From contig NZ_JAFJSY010000022.1 in assembly GCF_019857225.1 (NCBI RefSeq), positions 19,122-83,121 on the forward strand: a stretch of 64,000 nt of DNA. The letters run 5' to 3'. The position numbers were made by a program, and so were the translations under genes. The stretch is from Streptomyces plumbidurans. Its GTDB lineage: Bacteria > Actinomycetota > Actinomycetes > Streptomycetales > Streptomycetaceae. The notes beneath the pieces are model-generated. The model saw nothing but the letters and a program-made list of their open reading frames with translations, was not told the DNA's origin and did no database searches. Each line of letters begins with the position of its first letter. Within the stretch, counting starts at the first letter, position 1. Positions 54,933 through 64,000 of the stretch are shown here, piece by piece.

Positions 54933-55115
54933 GACCTCGCTCCTTCCGGACGGCGGGTACCCCTCAAGGCTGCCACAGACGAGTGACCACGGTGCTGGTC
55001 GGAAGGGTGCCCGGGGCGACGGGGCCGACACCTGCGGCGCGGGCCGGGCGCCGGCTCCGCGCCCCCGGCGAAATCCACCTCCGCCCGGGCGGCGTACTCG
55101 ACTACCGTCGTACGT

Positions 55116-55955
55116 ATGACCACTGCCGCCGCCAGACGCTCCGCCCCCTCGGCCGCCCCGGCGGCCGCCGCCGACAAGGGCGTCGGTCCGCTGCTGCGGG
55201 CCTGGCGGGAGCGGCGGCGGGTGAGCCAGCTGGAGCTGGCGCTGCGCGCCGACTCCTCCGCCCGGCACATCAGCTTCATCGAGACGGGCCGTTCCCGGCC
55301 GAGCGAGGAAATGGTGCTCAGGCTGGCCGAGCATCTGGACGTGCCCGTGCGCGAGCGCAACGCCCTGCTGCTGGCGGCCGGTTACGCCCCGCACTATCCG
55401 GAGACCCCGCTGGACTCGCCGCGGCTGGACACCCTGCGCGAGGGCATGGAGCGTCTCATCCAGGGCTACGAGCCCTACCCGGCACTGGTCGTCGACGCGA
55501 TGTACGACGTGGTCGCGGCGAACCGGGGCGTCGTGATGCTGATGGACGGCGTGGCGGAGCACCTGCTGCAGCCGCCGCTGAACGTGATGCGGCTGACCCT
55601 GCACCCGGAGGGGCTGGCGCCGCGCATCCGCAATCTGCGCGAGTGGCGGGGTCATCTGCTCGCGCAGATGGAGCGCCAGATCGGGCTGTACCGCTCCGAA
55701 CCGCTGCGGGCGCTGTACGAGGAGGTCGCGGCCTACCCGGTGCCTGAAACGGCCGCGGACGAGGAACCGCCCGAGCCCGTCCCCTACTTCGCGCTGCCGA
55801 TGCAGATCGAGCACGAGGGCCGGGTGCTGTCGTTCATCTCGTCCATCTCCACGTTCAACACCCCGATGGACGTGACCGTCGCCGAGCTGGCCATCGAGAC
55901 GCTGCTCCCGGCCGACCCGGCGACGGTCAAGTACCTTCACTCGCTGATGTCCTGA
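55116..55955 (+). CDS. XRE-family regulator with MmyB-like ligand-binding domain
   Basis: 279 residues. HTH at about 25-80 (LLRAWRERRRVSQLELALRADSSARHISFIETGRSRPS) followed by the MmyB-like PAS domain (LVVDAMYDVVAANRG, LRLTLHPEGLAPRI-type text). TACCGT seven bases before the ATG suggests a leaderless transcript. MmyB-type regulators in streptomycetes often control an adjacent oxidoreductase; here the neighbour is a remnant gene instead. Confidence 0.9.
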   Translation: MTTAAARRSAPSAAPAAAADKGVGPLLRAWRERRRVSQLELALRADSSARHISFIETGRSRPSEEMVLRLAEHLDVPVRERNALLLAAGYAPHYPETPLDSPRLDTLREGMERLIQGYEPYPALVVDAMYDVVAANRGVVMLMDGVAEHLLQPPLNVMRLTLHPEGLAPRIRNLREWRGHLLAQMERQIGLYRSEPLRALYEEVAAYPVPETAADEEPPEPVPYFALPMQIEHEGRVLSFISSISTFNTPMDVTVAELAIETLLPADPATVKYLHSLMS

Positions 55956-56134
55956 CGGGCCTTCAGCGTGCCGGTCGTCGAGGGCGAGCCGAGAAACCGG
56001 CCAAGCGGCCCGGACGCGGCGAGGTGGGCCAGGCCGTTCACGCCGGTGACCACCGCGTCGAGGGCGAGGAAGCGGCGCCGTGCGGTGTGCGGCTCGCCGG
56101 TGCGGGCGAGCGCGGTGAACTGGGTTGCGGACAT
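55937..56134 (-). pseudogene. Truncated small integral-membrane protein gene
   Basis: 65 codons remain. The N-terminal part (RRRFLALDAVVTGVNGLAHLAASGPLGRFLG) looks like the first membrane helix of a roughly 130-residue streptomycete membrane protein, then the chain passes abruptly to STTGTLKARQDISE and stops. Start ATG and a GGAGGG Shine-Dalgarno are kept. An internal deletion joining N-terminus to C-terminus would explain it, but this needs comparison with homologues. The stop overlaps the XRE gene end by 19 bp. Confidence 0.6.
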
Positions 56135-56171
56135 GGCGGATCACCCTCCGCCGAGGTCGCGTCGCGACAGC

Positions 56172-56219
56172 TGGGACCGGGTTCCGGACCGGACTGCGCC
56201 GCCCCGGAACCCGGTCCCA
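56172..56219. promoter_or_regulatory. 16-bp-stem hairpin between divergent genes
   Basis: TGGGACCGGGTTCCGG and CCGGAACCCGGTCCCA are perfectly complementary with a 16-nt loop. It lies between the truncated gene and the DUF5753 regulator, which diverge, so an ordinary terminator is not expected here. Confidence 0.75.
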
Positions 56220-56401
56220 CCACGGTCGCGCGCGCGGCCCGGCGGGTCGATCACCCCAGGGGCAACGCCCGGCGCGCACGGTCGCCGTCGTCCCGTCGAC
56301 GGGCGCGTGTGAGCAGCGCCTCGCGACCGCGCCTGTGGGATCCGCCGCGGGACATGGCACACTTCTTCGCGGTCTACTTCGGTGCGTAGGGGAGGCGTGG
56401 C

Positions 56402-57265
56402 GTGAGTGAGCGGCGTCCCGCGCCCACTGTGGGGCAAGTGGTGCTCGGAAAGCGCCTGCAGGAGCTGCGGGAGGCGGCCGACCTCAAACGCGAGGAGGCC
56501 GCACGCGTCCTGCGCGTGGCCCCGGCGACCGTTCGGCGGATGGAGATGGCCGAGGTCGCCCTGAAGATCCCGTACGTGCAGGTGCTGCTCGAGACGTACG
56601 GCGTCCCGGACGACGAGGCGGCCGCGTTCGTCGCGCTCGCCGAGGAGGCGAACCAGCCGGGCTGGTGGCAGCGGTTCCACGATGTGCTGCCGGACTGGTT
56701 CAGCCTGTATGTGAGCCTGGAGGGCGCCGCCACCCTGATCCGCTGCTACGAGCCGCACTTCGTGCCCGGCCTGCTGCAGACCGAGGAGTACGCGCGTGCC
56801 GTGATGGAGGCGGGCACGATAGGGCAGACGGGCCCGGAGACCATCGATCGTCATGTGTCGCTGCGGATGACCCGGCAGCAGCTGATCGAGCGCCCGGATC
56901 CGCCGCACCTGTGGGTGATCATGGATGAAACGGTCCTGCGGCGGCCGGTGAGCATCCGTGGCGAGGTGATGCGCGACCAGCTGGACAAGCTCCTGGACGT
57001 CAGCGAGCGGGACGGCGTCACCCTGCAGATCGCCGAGTTCGCGGACGGCCCGCACCCGGGGACGTACGCGCCGTTCACGCTGTTCCGCTTCGGGGAGCCC
57101 GAGCTGCCCGACATGGTGTTCACCGAGTATCTGACCGGCGCCCTGTACCTGGACTCGCGCGCCGAGGTCTCCGCGCATCTGGAGGTCCTCGACCACATGA
57201 CGGCGCGGGCGGCGTCGGCGCGGCGCACCAAGAAGATCCTGCTGGAGTACCGCGAGACCTTCTGA
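56402..57265 (+). CDS. XRE-family regulator with DUF5753 (Scr1/WhiJ-type)
   Basis: 287 residues. HTH at about 17-70 (LGKRLQELREAADLKREEAARVLRVAPATVRRME) followed by DUF5753 (YEPHFVPGLLQTEEYARAVM, DETVLRRPV, LDSRAEVSAHLEVLDHM). These are abundant streptomycete regulators normally paired with a small DUF397 gene; no DUF397 ORF follows here. GTG start with GGGGAGG upstream. Three cccggcccac units follow the stop. Confidence 0.92.
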   Translation: MSERRPAPTVGQVVLGKRLQELREAADLKREEAARVLRVAPATVRRMEMAEVALKIPYVQVLLETYGVPDDEAAAFVALAEEANQPGWWQRFHDVLPDWFSLYVSLEGAATLIRCYEPHFVPGLLQTEEYARAVMEAGTIGQTGPETIDRHVSLRMTRQQLIERPDPPHLWVIMDETVLRRPVSIRGEVMRDQLDKLLDVSERDGVTLQIAEFADGPHPGTYAPFTLFRFGEPELPDMVFTEYLTGALYLDSRAEVSAHLEVLDHMTARAASARRTKKILLEYRETF

Positions 57266-57397
57266 ACCCGGCCCACCCGGCCCACCCGGCCCGCCTTGCC
57301 CTGACCCGAACGGGCGCGGTGAACAGGTGCCGTACCCGGCTCACCCCTAGCGTCGTAGCACAGGAGTGAGCAAGGGAGACGAAGCGAAGGAGGCCTG

Positions 57398-57892
57398 ATG
57401 CCCTCGGACGCCGTGCTGTACCAGGCCGCCGCGCTCTGCCTGACCTACCCCGACGACGACTTCCGCGCCCGGCTGCCGCTGCTGCGCGAAGCGGCCCCGC
57501 AGCTGCGGGAGTTCACGGACCACGCCGCCGTCACCCCCGCCCAGGAGCTGGCCGCGCACTATGTGCAGGTCTTCGACTTCAAGAACCGCCACAGCCTCTA
57601 TCTGAGCCGGTGGACCGACGGCGACACCCGGCGACGCGGCATGTCGCTGGTGCGCTTCAAGGACATCTACCGGGCCGCGGGCCTCGAGTTCACCGGCGAG
57701 GAGCTGCCCGACTTCCTGCCGGCGGTGCTGGAGTTCACCGCCCGCACCGGCAACACGGACCTGCTCACCGTCCACCGCGCGGGACTTGAACAACTGCGGT
57801 CCCGGCTCACCGACTTCGGCACGCCGTACGCATGCGTCCTGGACGCCGTCTGCGCGGCGCTGCCGACCGTTCGTACAGGAGCGCGCCCATGA
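57398..57892 (+). CDS. narJ: NarJ, nitrate reductase maturation chaperone (orphan)
   Basis: 164 residues, slightly short for NarJ but with the core motifs LYQAAALCLTYPDDDFRARLP, AAHYVQVFDFKNRHSLYLSRWTDGDTRRRG and FKDIYRAAGLEFTGEELPDFLPAVLEF. NarJ (TorD-like) inserts the Mo cofactor into NarG. Here narG, narH and a working narI are missing; only a broken narI start follows, overlapping by ATGA as in an intact operon. GAAGGAGG precedes the ATG and TAGCGT lies about 45 bp upstream. Without NarG it is probably vestigial, unless it serves a Nar enzyme encoded elsewhere. Confidence 0.85.
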   Translation: MPSDAVLYQAAALCLTYPDDDFRARLPLLREAAPQLREFTDHAAVTPAQELAAHYVQVFDFKNRHSLYLSRWTDGDTRRRGMSLVRFKDIYRAAGLEFTGEELPDFLPAVLEFTARTGNTDLLTVHRAGLEQLRSRLTDFGTPYACVLDAVCAALPTVRTGARP

Positions 57893-57956
57893 CGGCACTG
57901 GCGGGGGCGTACTGCCGTACATCTCCTTCGCGTTGCTGATCGCGGGTCTCGGGACT
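57889..57956 (+). pseudogene. narI: narI remnant, frameshifted and truncated
   Basis: The ATG overlapping the narJ stop opens a frame that stops after 16 codons. One base shift within the G-run at 57901-57906 restores GVLPYISFALLIAGLG, the first membrane helix of NarI (respiratory nitrate reductase gamma subunit). The homology ends abruptly at about 57953, where the dnaK stop codon begins, marking a deletion junction. Confidence 0.7.
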
Positions 57957-59822
<1,866 letters not shown>

Positions 59823-59867
59823 TTCGGTCCCCTTCCGCCAGGGCACTTCCCAGACTCCAGCACAAAA

Positions 59868-59888
59868 CTTGAGTGCAGGAATGTCAAT
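59868..59888 (-). promoter_or_regulatory. Candidate HAIR (HspR) element at dnaK promoter
   Basis: On the minus strand ATTGACA-N7-ACTCAAG: the right half is a perfect HAIR half-site, the left half matches at TTGA. The TTGACA also looks like the -35 box. Located 46-66 bp upstream of the dnaK ATG. Confidence 0.5.
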
Positions 59889-59932
59889 GCCGCGCCCGTT
59901 TTCCGGGCGCGGCATCTGAGGGAAGTGCAGCG

Positions 59933-60358
59933 TCAGGCGAGCTTCGCCGACAGGGTGATCGGCGTCCCGGTGAGGGCCTGGCTGACCGGGCAGTTCTTCT
60001 TCGCGTCCTCGGCCGCGGCGACGAAGCCGTCGTTGTCCAGGCCCGGCACCGTGCCCTCGACCGTGAGGTGGATACCGGTGATGCCCTCGCCGGGCTGGAA
60101 CGTGACGTCGGCGTTGGTGATCAGCTTGGTGGGCGGGGTGCCCGCACCCGCGAGGGCGTGCGACAGCGCCATGGAGAAGCAGCTGGAGTGGGCGGCGGCG
60201 ATCAGCTCCTCGGGGCTGGTCCTCCCGTTCGCCTCCTGTGCCCGCGACGCCCACGTCACCGGCTGCTGGCCGATGCCGGAGGAGTCGAAGGTGACGACGC
60301 CGTTGCCCTCGAGCAGATTGCCTTCCCACTCGGTGTGTGCGGTGCGCGTGGTAGCCAC
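59933..60358 (-). CDS. OsmC-type peroxiredoxin
   Basis: 141 residues. The two redox Cys are present in family context: SSCFSMALSHALA and KKNCPVSQALTG; also TSPEELIAAAHS. OsmC reduces organic hydroperoxides. The GTG at 60358 has AAAGGA six bases upstream; a longer in-frame start is less likely. Divergent regulator genes are not seen. Confidence 0.9.
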   Translation of the reverse strand: MATTRTAHTEWEGNLLEGNGVVTFDSSGIGQQPVTWASRAQEANGRTSPEELIAAAHSSCFSMALSHALAGAGTPPTKLITNADVTFQPGEGITGIHLTVEGTVPGLDNDGFVAAAEDAKKNCPVSQALTGTPITLSAKLA

Positions 60359-60422
60359 GATGAATCCTTTCGACGCGGTCCCCTGGGCTGGGGCCCTGTG
60401 CACCATCCGATCACATTTGCTC

Positions 60423-62222
60423 TCAGCTCACCCGGAAGACCGGCCCACGGGCGGTGAACGGCAGCCGTGCCCCCTGCGGGATCAGATACGCGTGCTCACG
60501 GCGCACCCGCAGCACGTCGCACCAGCCGTCGGTGATCACCAGGACCGGTGCGCCCGGCGGGAAGTCGTCCGCGCGGTGCAGCAGGTCGATGCCGGGCTGC
60601 AAAACCGTGCCGCCGCGGCCGTGCACGCGCACCCGCCCGGCGATCTCGGTGACCGGCACATAGCCCGCGTCGTGCGGGGCCGCGTCGCAGAAGACGACGC
60701 GGGCGGCCGGTACGTCACGGGCCTCGGCGTAGGAGGCGATGGCACCCAGCGCCTTGCCGAGCAGGGTGCGGTTCATGGAGCCGGAGGTGTCCAGGACCAC
60801 GCCGAAGGTGCAGCGGGCGATCTCCTCGGGCGGGAAGTACCGGCCCGCTCGCGGGATGTCGGGGGTGGAGGACTGGCGGCGCGAGGGGCGGGCGTAGGAC
60901 CGGACGGGCTCCGGGCGGGGCACGAACTCGTCGAACCAGCGGGCCAGTTGCGCGTCCCAGGGCAGCGGCGGATGGCTGAGGGCGCGGATCTCCTCCACCA
61001 GGCCGCCGGGCAGGAAGCCGCGCTCCTGGCGCTGGTGCAGGTCCAGGCCCTGGGCCAGGCCCCGGCGGTAGAACTCGTCGAGGTCGACGTGGTCGCGGGG
61101 GCTGCCGAGCGGGGCGCCGAGGACGTCACCGAGGCCCTTGCCACGCAGCGTGGACAGGCGGCGCATCCGGCGCAGGTCGCCGGCGATGCGGTCGTGGACC
61201 TCCTCGGCGGACAGGCCCTTCAACTCCGGGTCGTGCAGCAGTCCTTCGGGCATCGTGCCGATCTGCATCTCGCACAGCCAGCCGTTGATGACGTAGTCGC
61301 AGGCGATGTTGAACAGATACGGGTCGCGGGCGCCGCAGCGGTCGCCGTGGCGCAGGGCGGCGTGCAGCATCTCGTGGGCGAGGATGAACCGCCATTCCTC
61401 CTCCTCGAAGCCGCGCAGCGGGTTGACGTAGATCTCGCCGGCCTGCGGGTTCACCGCGGCGACGGAGATGCCGTGGGCGCGGGTGAGTTCGGCGTCGGCG
61501 ACGAGCTCGATACCGGCCGCGATGCCGCCGAGCAGCGGGTAGGAGGAGATGAACCAGCTCAGCGCCCGCTCCCAGGGGCGCAGCGGGGCGAGTTCGCCGC
61601 TGAGGGAGTCGCGGCGGCCGCCCGCCATGTCCATCGCCGCGGAGACCGTGCGGGTCAGCGCGGTGGCGAACGCCAGCTGGTGGTCCGGGGGTTGGCCCAG
61701 CCAGTCCGTATACGGCACCAGCAGCTGGTCGGGCTCGGGGCCCGCCGTGCCGCAGCGTTCGTAGACGGCCGGGAGCCCGTCGCGCCGCCAGCGCGCGGCG
61801 AGTTGCTCCTCGTCGCCGTCCGGATAGGAGCCGGGCAGGTCGTCGGGGGTGGTGCCGATGCTGAAGGTGAGCAGGAAGCGGTTGACGACGACGCAGCGGG
61901 CGGCGAGGTCGAACCGGTCCGGCTGGGTGCGCGCGCCCTTCGCCGCCGGGACGTGCCCGAAGCCGAGGTGCAGCACGGCGTGGGCGATCGCCCAGGCCCA
62001 GGCGCCGGGGTCGGCCAGGCGCTTGCGGTGGATGTGCAGGTCGGCGTCGGAGTCGACGACGACGAGCCCGTCGCGCGGCGCGGCCCGGCACTCCTCCTGC
62101 CCGCAGATGCCGAACTCGACGGCGGCCAGCGCCGGGTTGGCCCGCACCAGCTTCATCCCCTCGGCGAACGCCTCGGCCGCGAGGTCCCGCTTCTTCTCCC
62201 CCTTGCCGCGGGTGCGGCTCAT
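60423..62222 (-). CDS. VWA-like putative metallopeptidase (DUF2201)
   Basis: 599 residues. The middle holds a zincin-like motif H283-E-M-L-H287 (ILAHEMLHAALRHGDRC); an earlier HAVLHLGFGH (81-90) resembles a decayed second copy. The C-terminal third is a VWA-like domain (CTFGVVLDTSGSMNRTLL, APVLVITDGWCD). DUF2201 proteins are regularly encoded with a MoxR AAA ATPase, as here with a 4-bp ATGA overlap. A chaperone-like or protease-based remodelling role is inferred for such pairs. Confidence 0.87.
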   Translation of the reverse strand: MSRTRGKGEKKRDLAAEAFAEGMKLVRANPALAAVEFGICGQEECRAAPRDGLVVVDSDADLHIHRKRLADPGAWAWAIAHAVLHLGFGHVPAAKGARTQPDRFDLAARCVVVNRFLLTFSIGTTPDDLPGSYPDGDEEQLAARWRRDGLPAVYERCGTAGPEPDQLLVPYTDWLGQPPDHQLAFATALTRTVSAAMDMAGGRRDSLSGELAPLRPWERALSWFISSYPLLGGIAAGIELVADAELTRAHGISVAAVNPQAGEIYVNPLRGFEEEEWRFILAHEMLHAALRHGDRCGARDPYLFNIACDYVINGWLCEMQIGTMPEGLLHDPELKGLSAEEVHDRIAGDLRRMRRLSTLRGKGLGDVLGAPLGSPRDHVDLDEFYRRGLAQGLDLHQRQERGFLPGGLVEEIRALSHPPLPWDAQLARWFDEFVPRPEPVRSYARPSRRQSSTPDIPRAGRYFPPEEIARCTFGVVLDTSGSMNRTLLGKALGAIASYAEARDVPAARVVFCDAAPHDAGYVPVTEIAGRVRVHGRGGTVLQPGIDLLHRADDFPPGAPVLVITDGWCDVLRVRREHAYLIPQGARLPFTARGPVFRVS

Positions 62223-63280
62223 CGGCGCGCCTCCACCAGGCGCGGCATGTCCCGGGCGGCCTCGATGAGGAACCACGAGGGCAGTACGGGGTTGCCGTCG
62301 GCGTCGGAGGCGATGACGGTCTGGGCGACCTCGACGGAGATCTCGGCGAGCTGCACCAGCAGCGACTTGGCGCGGTACGCGGTCTGCCGGCCGTTCGCCG
62401 ACATGTGCTCCTTGCTGACCGGGAGTTCCTTGATCAGGCGGCCGCGGAAGGACTCGGCGAGGTAGTAGAGCAGGTCGCGGTCCTCCGGGCGGTTGGGCCA
62501 GCGGGCGTCGCCCTTGATGACGGCCTCGATGCCGAAGCGGCTGCGCACGATCTTGACGTAGCCGCAGAACGCGGTGGCGTGCGCCGGTGTGAGCGTGCCG
62601 TGGGCGAGGACCTTCAGCGTCTCCTCGTCGAGGCCTTGGCCGAAGGAGTGCAGCGCGTCGGAGAGCATGTGCCAGGAGCGGGGCGTGGAGAAGGGCTCCT
62701 CGGTCTTCGGCGGTTTGGACCACAGGTGGTCGGGCCGGTCGGTGAGGTGTTCCAGGATCCACGGGTGGATGTCGTTGTTCGCGGCCCAGGTCAGCCAGTC
62801 CTTCGCGGACGCCTGCAGATGGACGTGGGCGAGGCGGTTGACGAGGGCGGAGGCGATGGGTCGCGCGAGGGCGTTGTCCGTGGAGCGGTTGCCGGCGCCG
62901 ATGACGATGGAGCCCTTCGGCAGCTCGTAGGTGCCGATGCGGCGGTCGAGGATCAGCGAGTAGAAGGCCTTCTGCACGTCCGGCGTTGCGGCGTTCAGCT
63001 CGTCCAGGAACAGGCAGTACGGCTCGTCGCGGGCGATGGCCTCCGGCGGACAGAAAACGGACCGCCCCTCGCGGATCTGCGGGACGCCGATCAGGTCCTC
63101 CGGCGCGAGCTGGGTACCGAGCAGGCTCACGCACTCCAGTCCCAGCGATGCGGCGAACTCCCGGACGAGGGAGGACTTTCCGATGCCGGGGGCGCCCCAG
63201 ATGAAGACCGGCCGCACGGTCGCGAGACCGAGCAGCAGCTCCGGTATACGGGCGGGGGTGACGGTGACGGCTGCCTGCAC
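62219..63280 (-). CDS. MoxR-type AAA+ ATPase
   Basis: 353 residues. Walker A GAPGIGKSS (29-37), Walker B CLFLDELNAA (89-98), sensor 1 IGAGNRSTDN and an Arg-finger region (LVNRLAHVHL). MoxR ATPases work with VWA proteins to insert metals or remodel complexes; the partner gene overlaps the 3' end. GTG start. Confidence 0.9.
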   Translation of the reverse strand: MQAAVTVTPARIPELLLGLATVRPVFIWGAPGIGKSSLVREFAASLGLECVSLLGTQLAPEDLIGVPQIREGRSVFCPPEAIARDEPYCLFLDELNAATPDVQKAFYSLILDRRIGTYELPKGSIVIGAGNRSTDNALARPIASALVNRLAHVHLQASAKDWLTWAANNDIHPWILEHLTDRPDHLWSKPPKTEEPFSTPRSWHMLSDALHSFGQGLDEETLKVLAHGTLTPAHATAFCGYVKIVRSRFGIEAVIKGDARWPNRPEDRDLLYYLAESFRGRLIKELPVSKEHMSANGRQTAYRAKSLLVQLAEISVEVAQTVIASDADGNPVLPSWFLIEAARDMPRLVEARR

Positions 63281-63373
63281 GCAGCGGCTCCAGGAGGGTC
63301 GAGAAGGGCGCGCAGGTGCGCGATGTCCGATACGGACAGTGTGTGCGTACGGATCAGCCGGCGCAGCCGATTT

Positions 63374-64000
63374 TCACGCGGCCCGCTCCTCGGGCTGAGT
63401 GGTCAGCGGCACCTGGGGGCCGTTGGACTCGCGCAGCCAGCGGCGCAGCACGCGGTGCAGCTGCTCGGCGCCGACCAGGTCGAGGCCGTCCTCGGCCGGC
63501 TCGGAGAACGCGAGCGGGGAGAGCAGGAAGGGCCTGCCCTGGGCGCCGCCGAGCCCGCCGTGCGAGCCGATCTGCTCCTCGAAGGCGAGGACTTCGCCGT
63601 CGGCCGGGTCGTGCGCGGAGTTGACCATGATGTCGGCGGTGTGCGCGAAGGAGTGCGTACGGCGCACGGCGTCGGCCGCGCCCGGCCCGAACACGGCCAG
63701 CGGGCCCGTCCTGTCGTCGAGCGCGTCGAGCGGTATCTCGGCGCCGTGGGCGCCCAGCACCACCCCGCCGTGCTTCTCGCTGCGCACCAGCAGGAAGCCG
63801 ATGCCGGGGTGGTTGGCGAGCGTCGTCAGCAGCGCCGGGTGGCGGGCGTCGATCTCCTCCTTGCTCATCCGGTGCGGCACGTCCGGGAAGGAGACCAGGC
63901 CGAGGTTGCCGGAGGCCAGCACGAGCGGCTCCGAGCGGCGGCGGGCCGGGTGCTGCTCCTCGCCGCCCGCCTCGACGGGCCGGCGCAGCGCGGCCCGCAC
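63374..64000 (-). CDS. C-terminal part of a large alkaline-phosphatase-fold/phage-holin-like protein (5' end outside window)
   Basis: At least 208 residues, open at the right edge. Features: SGNLGLVSFPDVPHRMSKEEI, HPGIGFLLVRSEKHGGVVLGAHGAEI, THSFAHTADIMVNSAHDPADGEVLAFEEQIGSHGG. The metal-binding His/Asp layout (HTADIMVNS, GSHGG) suggests the end of a type I phosphodiesterase/nucleotide-pyrophosphatase domain; streptomycetes carry such domains on large membrane proteins annotated as phage-holin-family. Only moderate certainty because the N-terminal half is missing. Confidence 0.6.
   Translation of the reverse strand: MRAALRRPVEAGGEEQHPARRRSEPLVLASGNLGLVSFPDVPHRMSKEEIDARHPALLTTLANHPGIGFLLVRSEKHGGVVLGAHGAEIPLDALDDRTGPLAVFGPGAADAVRRTHSFAHTADIMVNSAHDPADGEVLAFEEQIGSHGGLGGAQGRPFLLSPLAFSEPAEDGLDLVGAEQLHRVLRRWLRESNGPQVPLTTQPEERAA

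Overview
The window is high-GC DNA (roughly 70% or more) with strong third-position G/C bias, GTG starts, ATGA/GTGA stop-start overlaps, leaderless-looking promoters with TAGNNT-type -10 boxes, and actinomycete gene families (DUF5753 regulators, WYL and ROK regulators, chitosanase, OFA transporter with a tiny partner subunit). It is best read as a chromosomal segment of a Streptomyces or very close relative. No tRNA, rRNA, insertion sequence, prophage or CRISPR array was seen.

Layout. (1) 1-4825, minus strand: a tightly coupled five-gene set (inositol-3-phosphate synthase-like, UbiA prenyltransferase, TIM-barrel isomerase, EboA, TatD hydrolase, cut by the left edge) that matches the 'ebo' metabolite-traffic cluster, with an inositol-phosphate synthase where other lineages carry a dehydroquinate-synthase-like EboD. 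(2) 4900-16265, minus strand: a sugar oxidation/uptake cluster (ThuA-DUF1080 protein, PQQ-type sugar dehydrogenase with PKD and CBM, TIM-barrel isomerase, Gfo/Idh oxidoreductase, Rbs-type ABC importer, ROK regulator), consistent with 3-keto-glycoside style catabolism. (3) 16414-26474: GntR regulator, KASIII-like enzyme, OFA-family transporter with an overlapping 44-residue partner, then, divergently, a ketopantoate-reductase-like gene, a formate dehydrogenase whose alpha subunit is split and permuted around a NuoE-NuoF fusion, and FdhD. (4) 26546-39651: alternating regulators and targets (LysR/SDR, MarR/quinone reductase, LysR/bile-acid-type symporter, Lrp/MFS) with readable operators, plus a secreted sialidase. 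Two intergenic spaces here, 28221-28876 and 36161-37037, are degenerate repeat arrays, not genes. (5) 39896-51883: acyl-CoA ligase, aldo/keto reductase, chitosanase, SDR, a 1148-residue HTH-nSTAND-WD40 protein, GT39-type transferase, a His-rich methyltransferase, a PhyH oxygenase and a small secreted Leu/Gly-rich peptide. (6) 51965-64000: WYL regulator with a perfect 25-bp palindrome, small enzymes, two XRE regulators, an eroded stretch (truncated membrane-protein gene; narJ with a broken narI), a lone second dnaK, OsmC, and a MoxR ATPase/VWA-metallopeptidase pair.

A theme across the window is short tandem duplication at gene edges (units of 7, 12, 14, 24, 25 and 30 bp and about 150 bp). Several copies contain stop codons, start codons or protein tails, so gene boundaries appear to be repeatedly duplicated in this genome.
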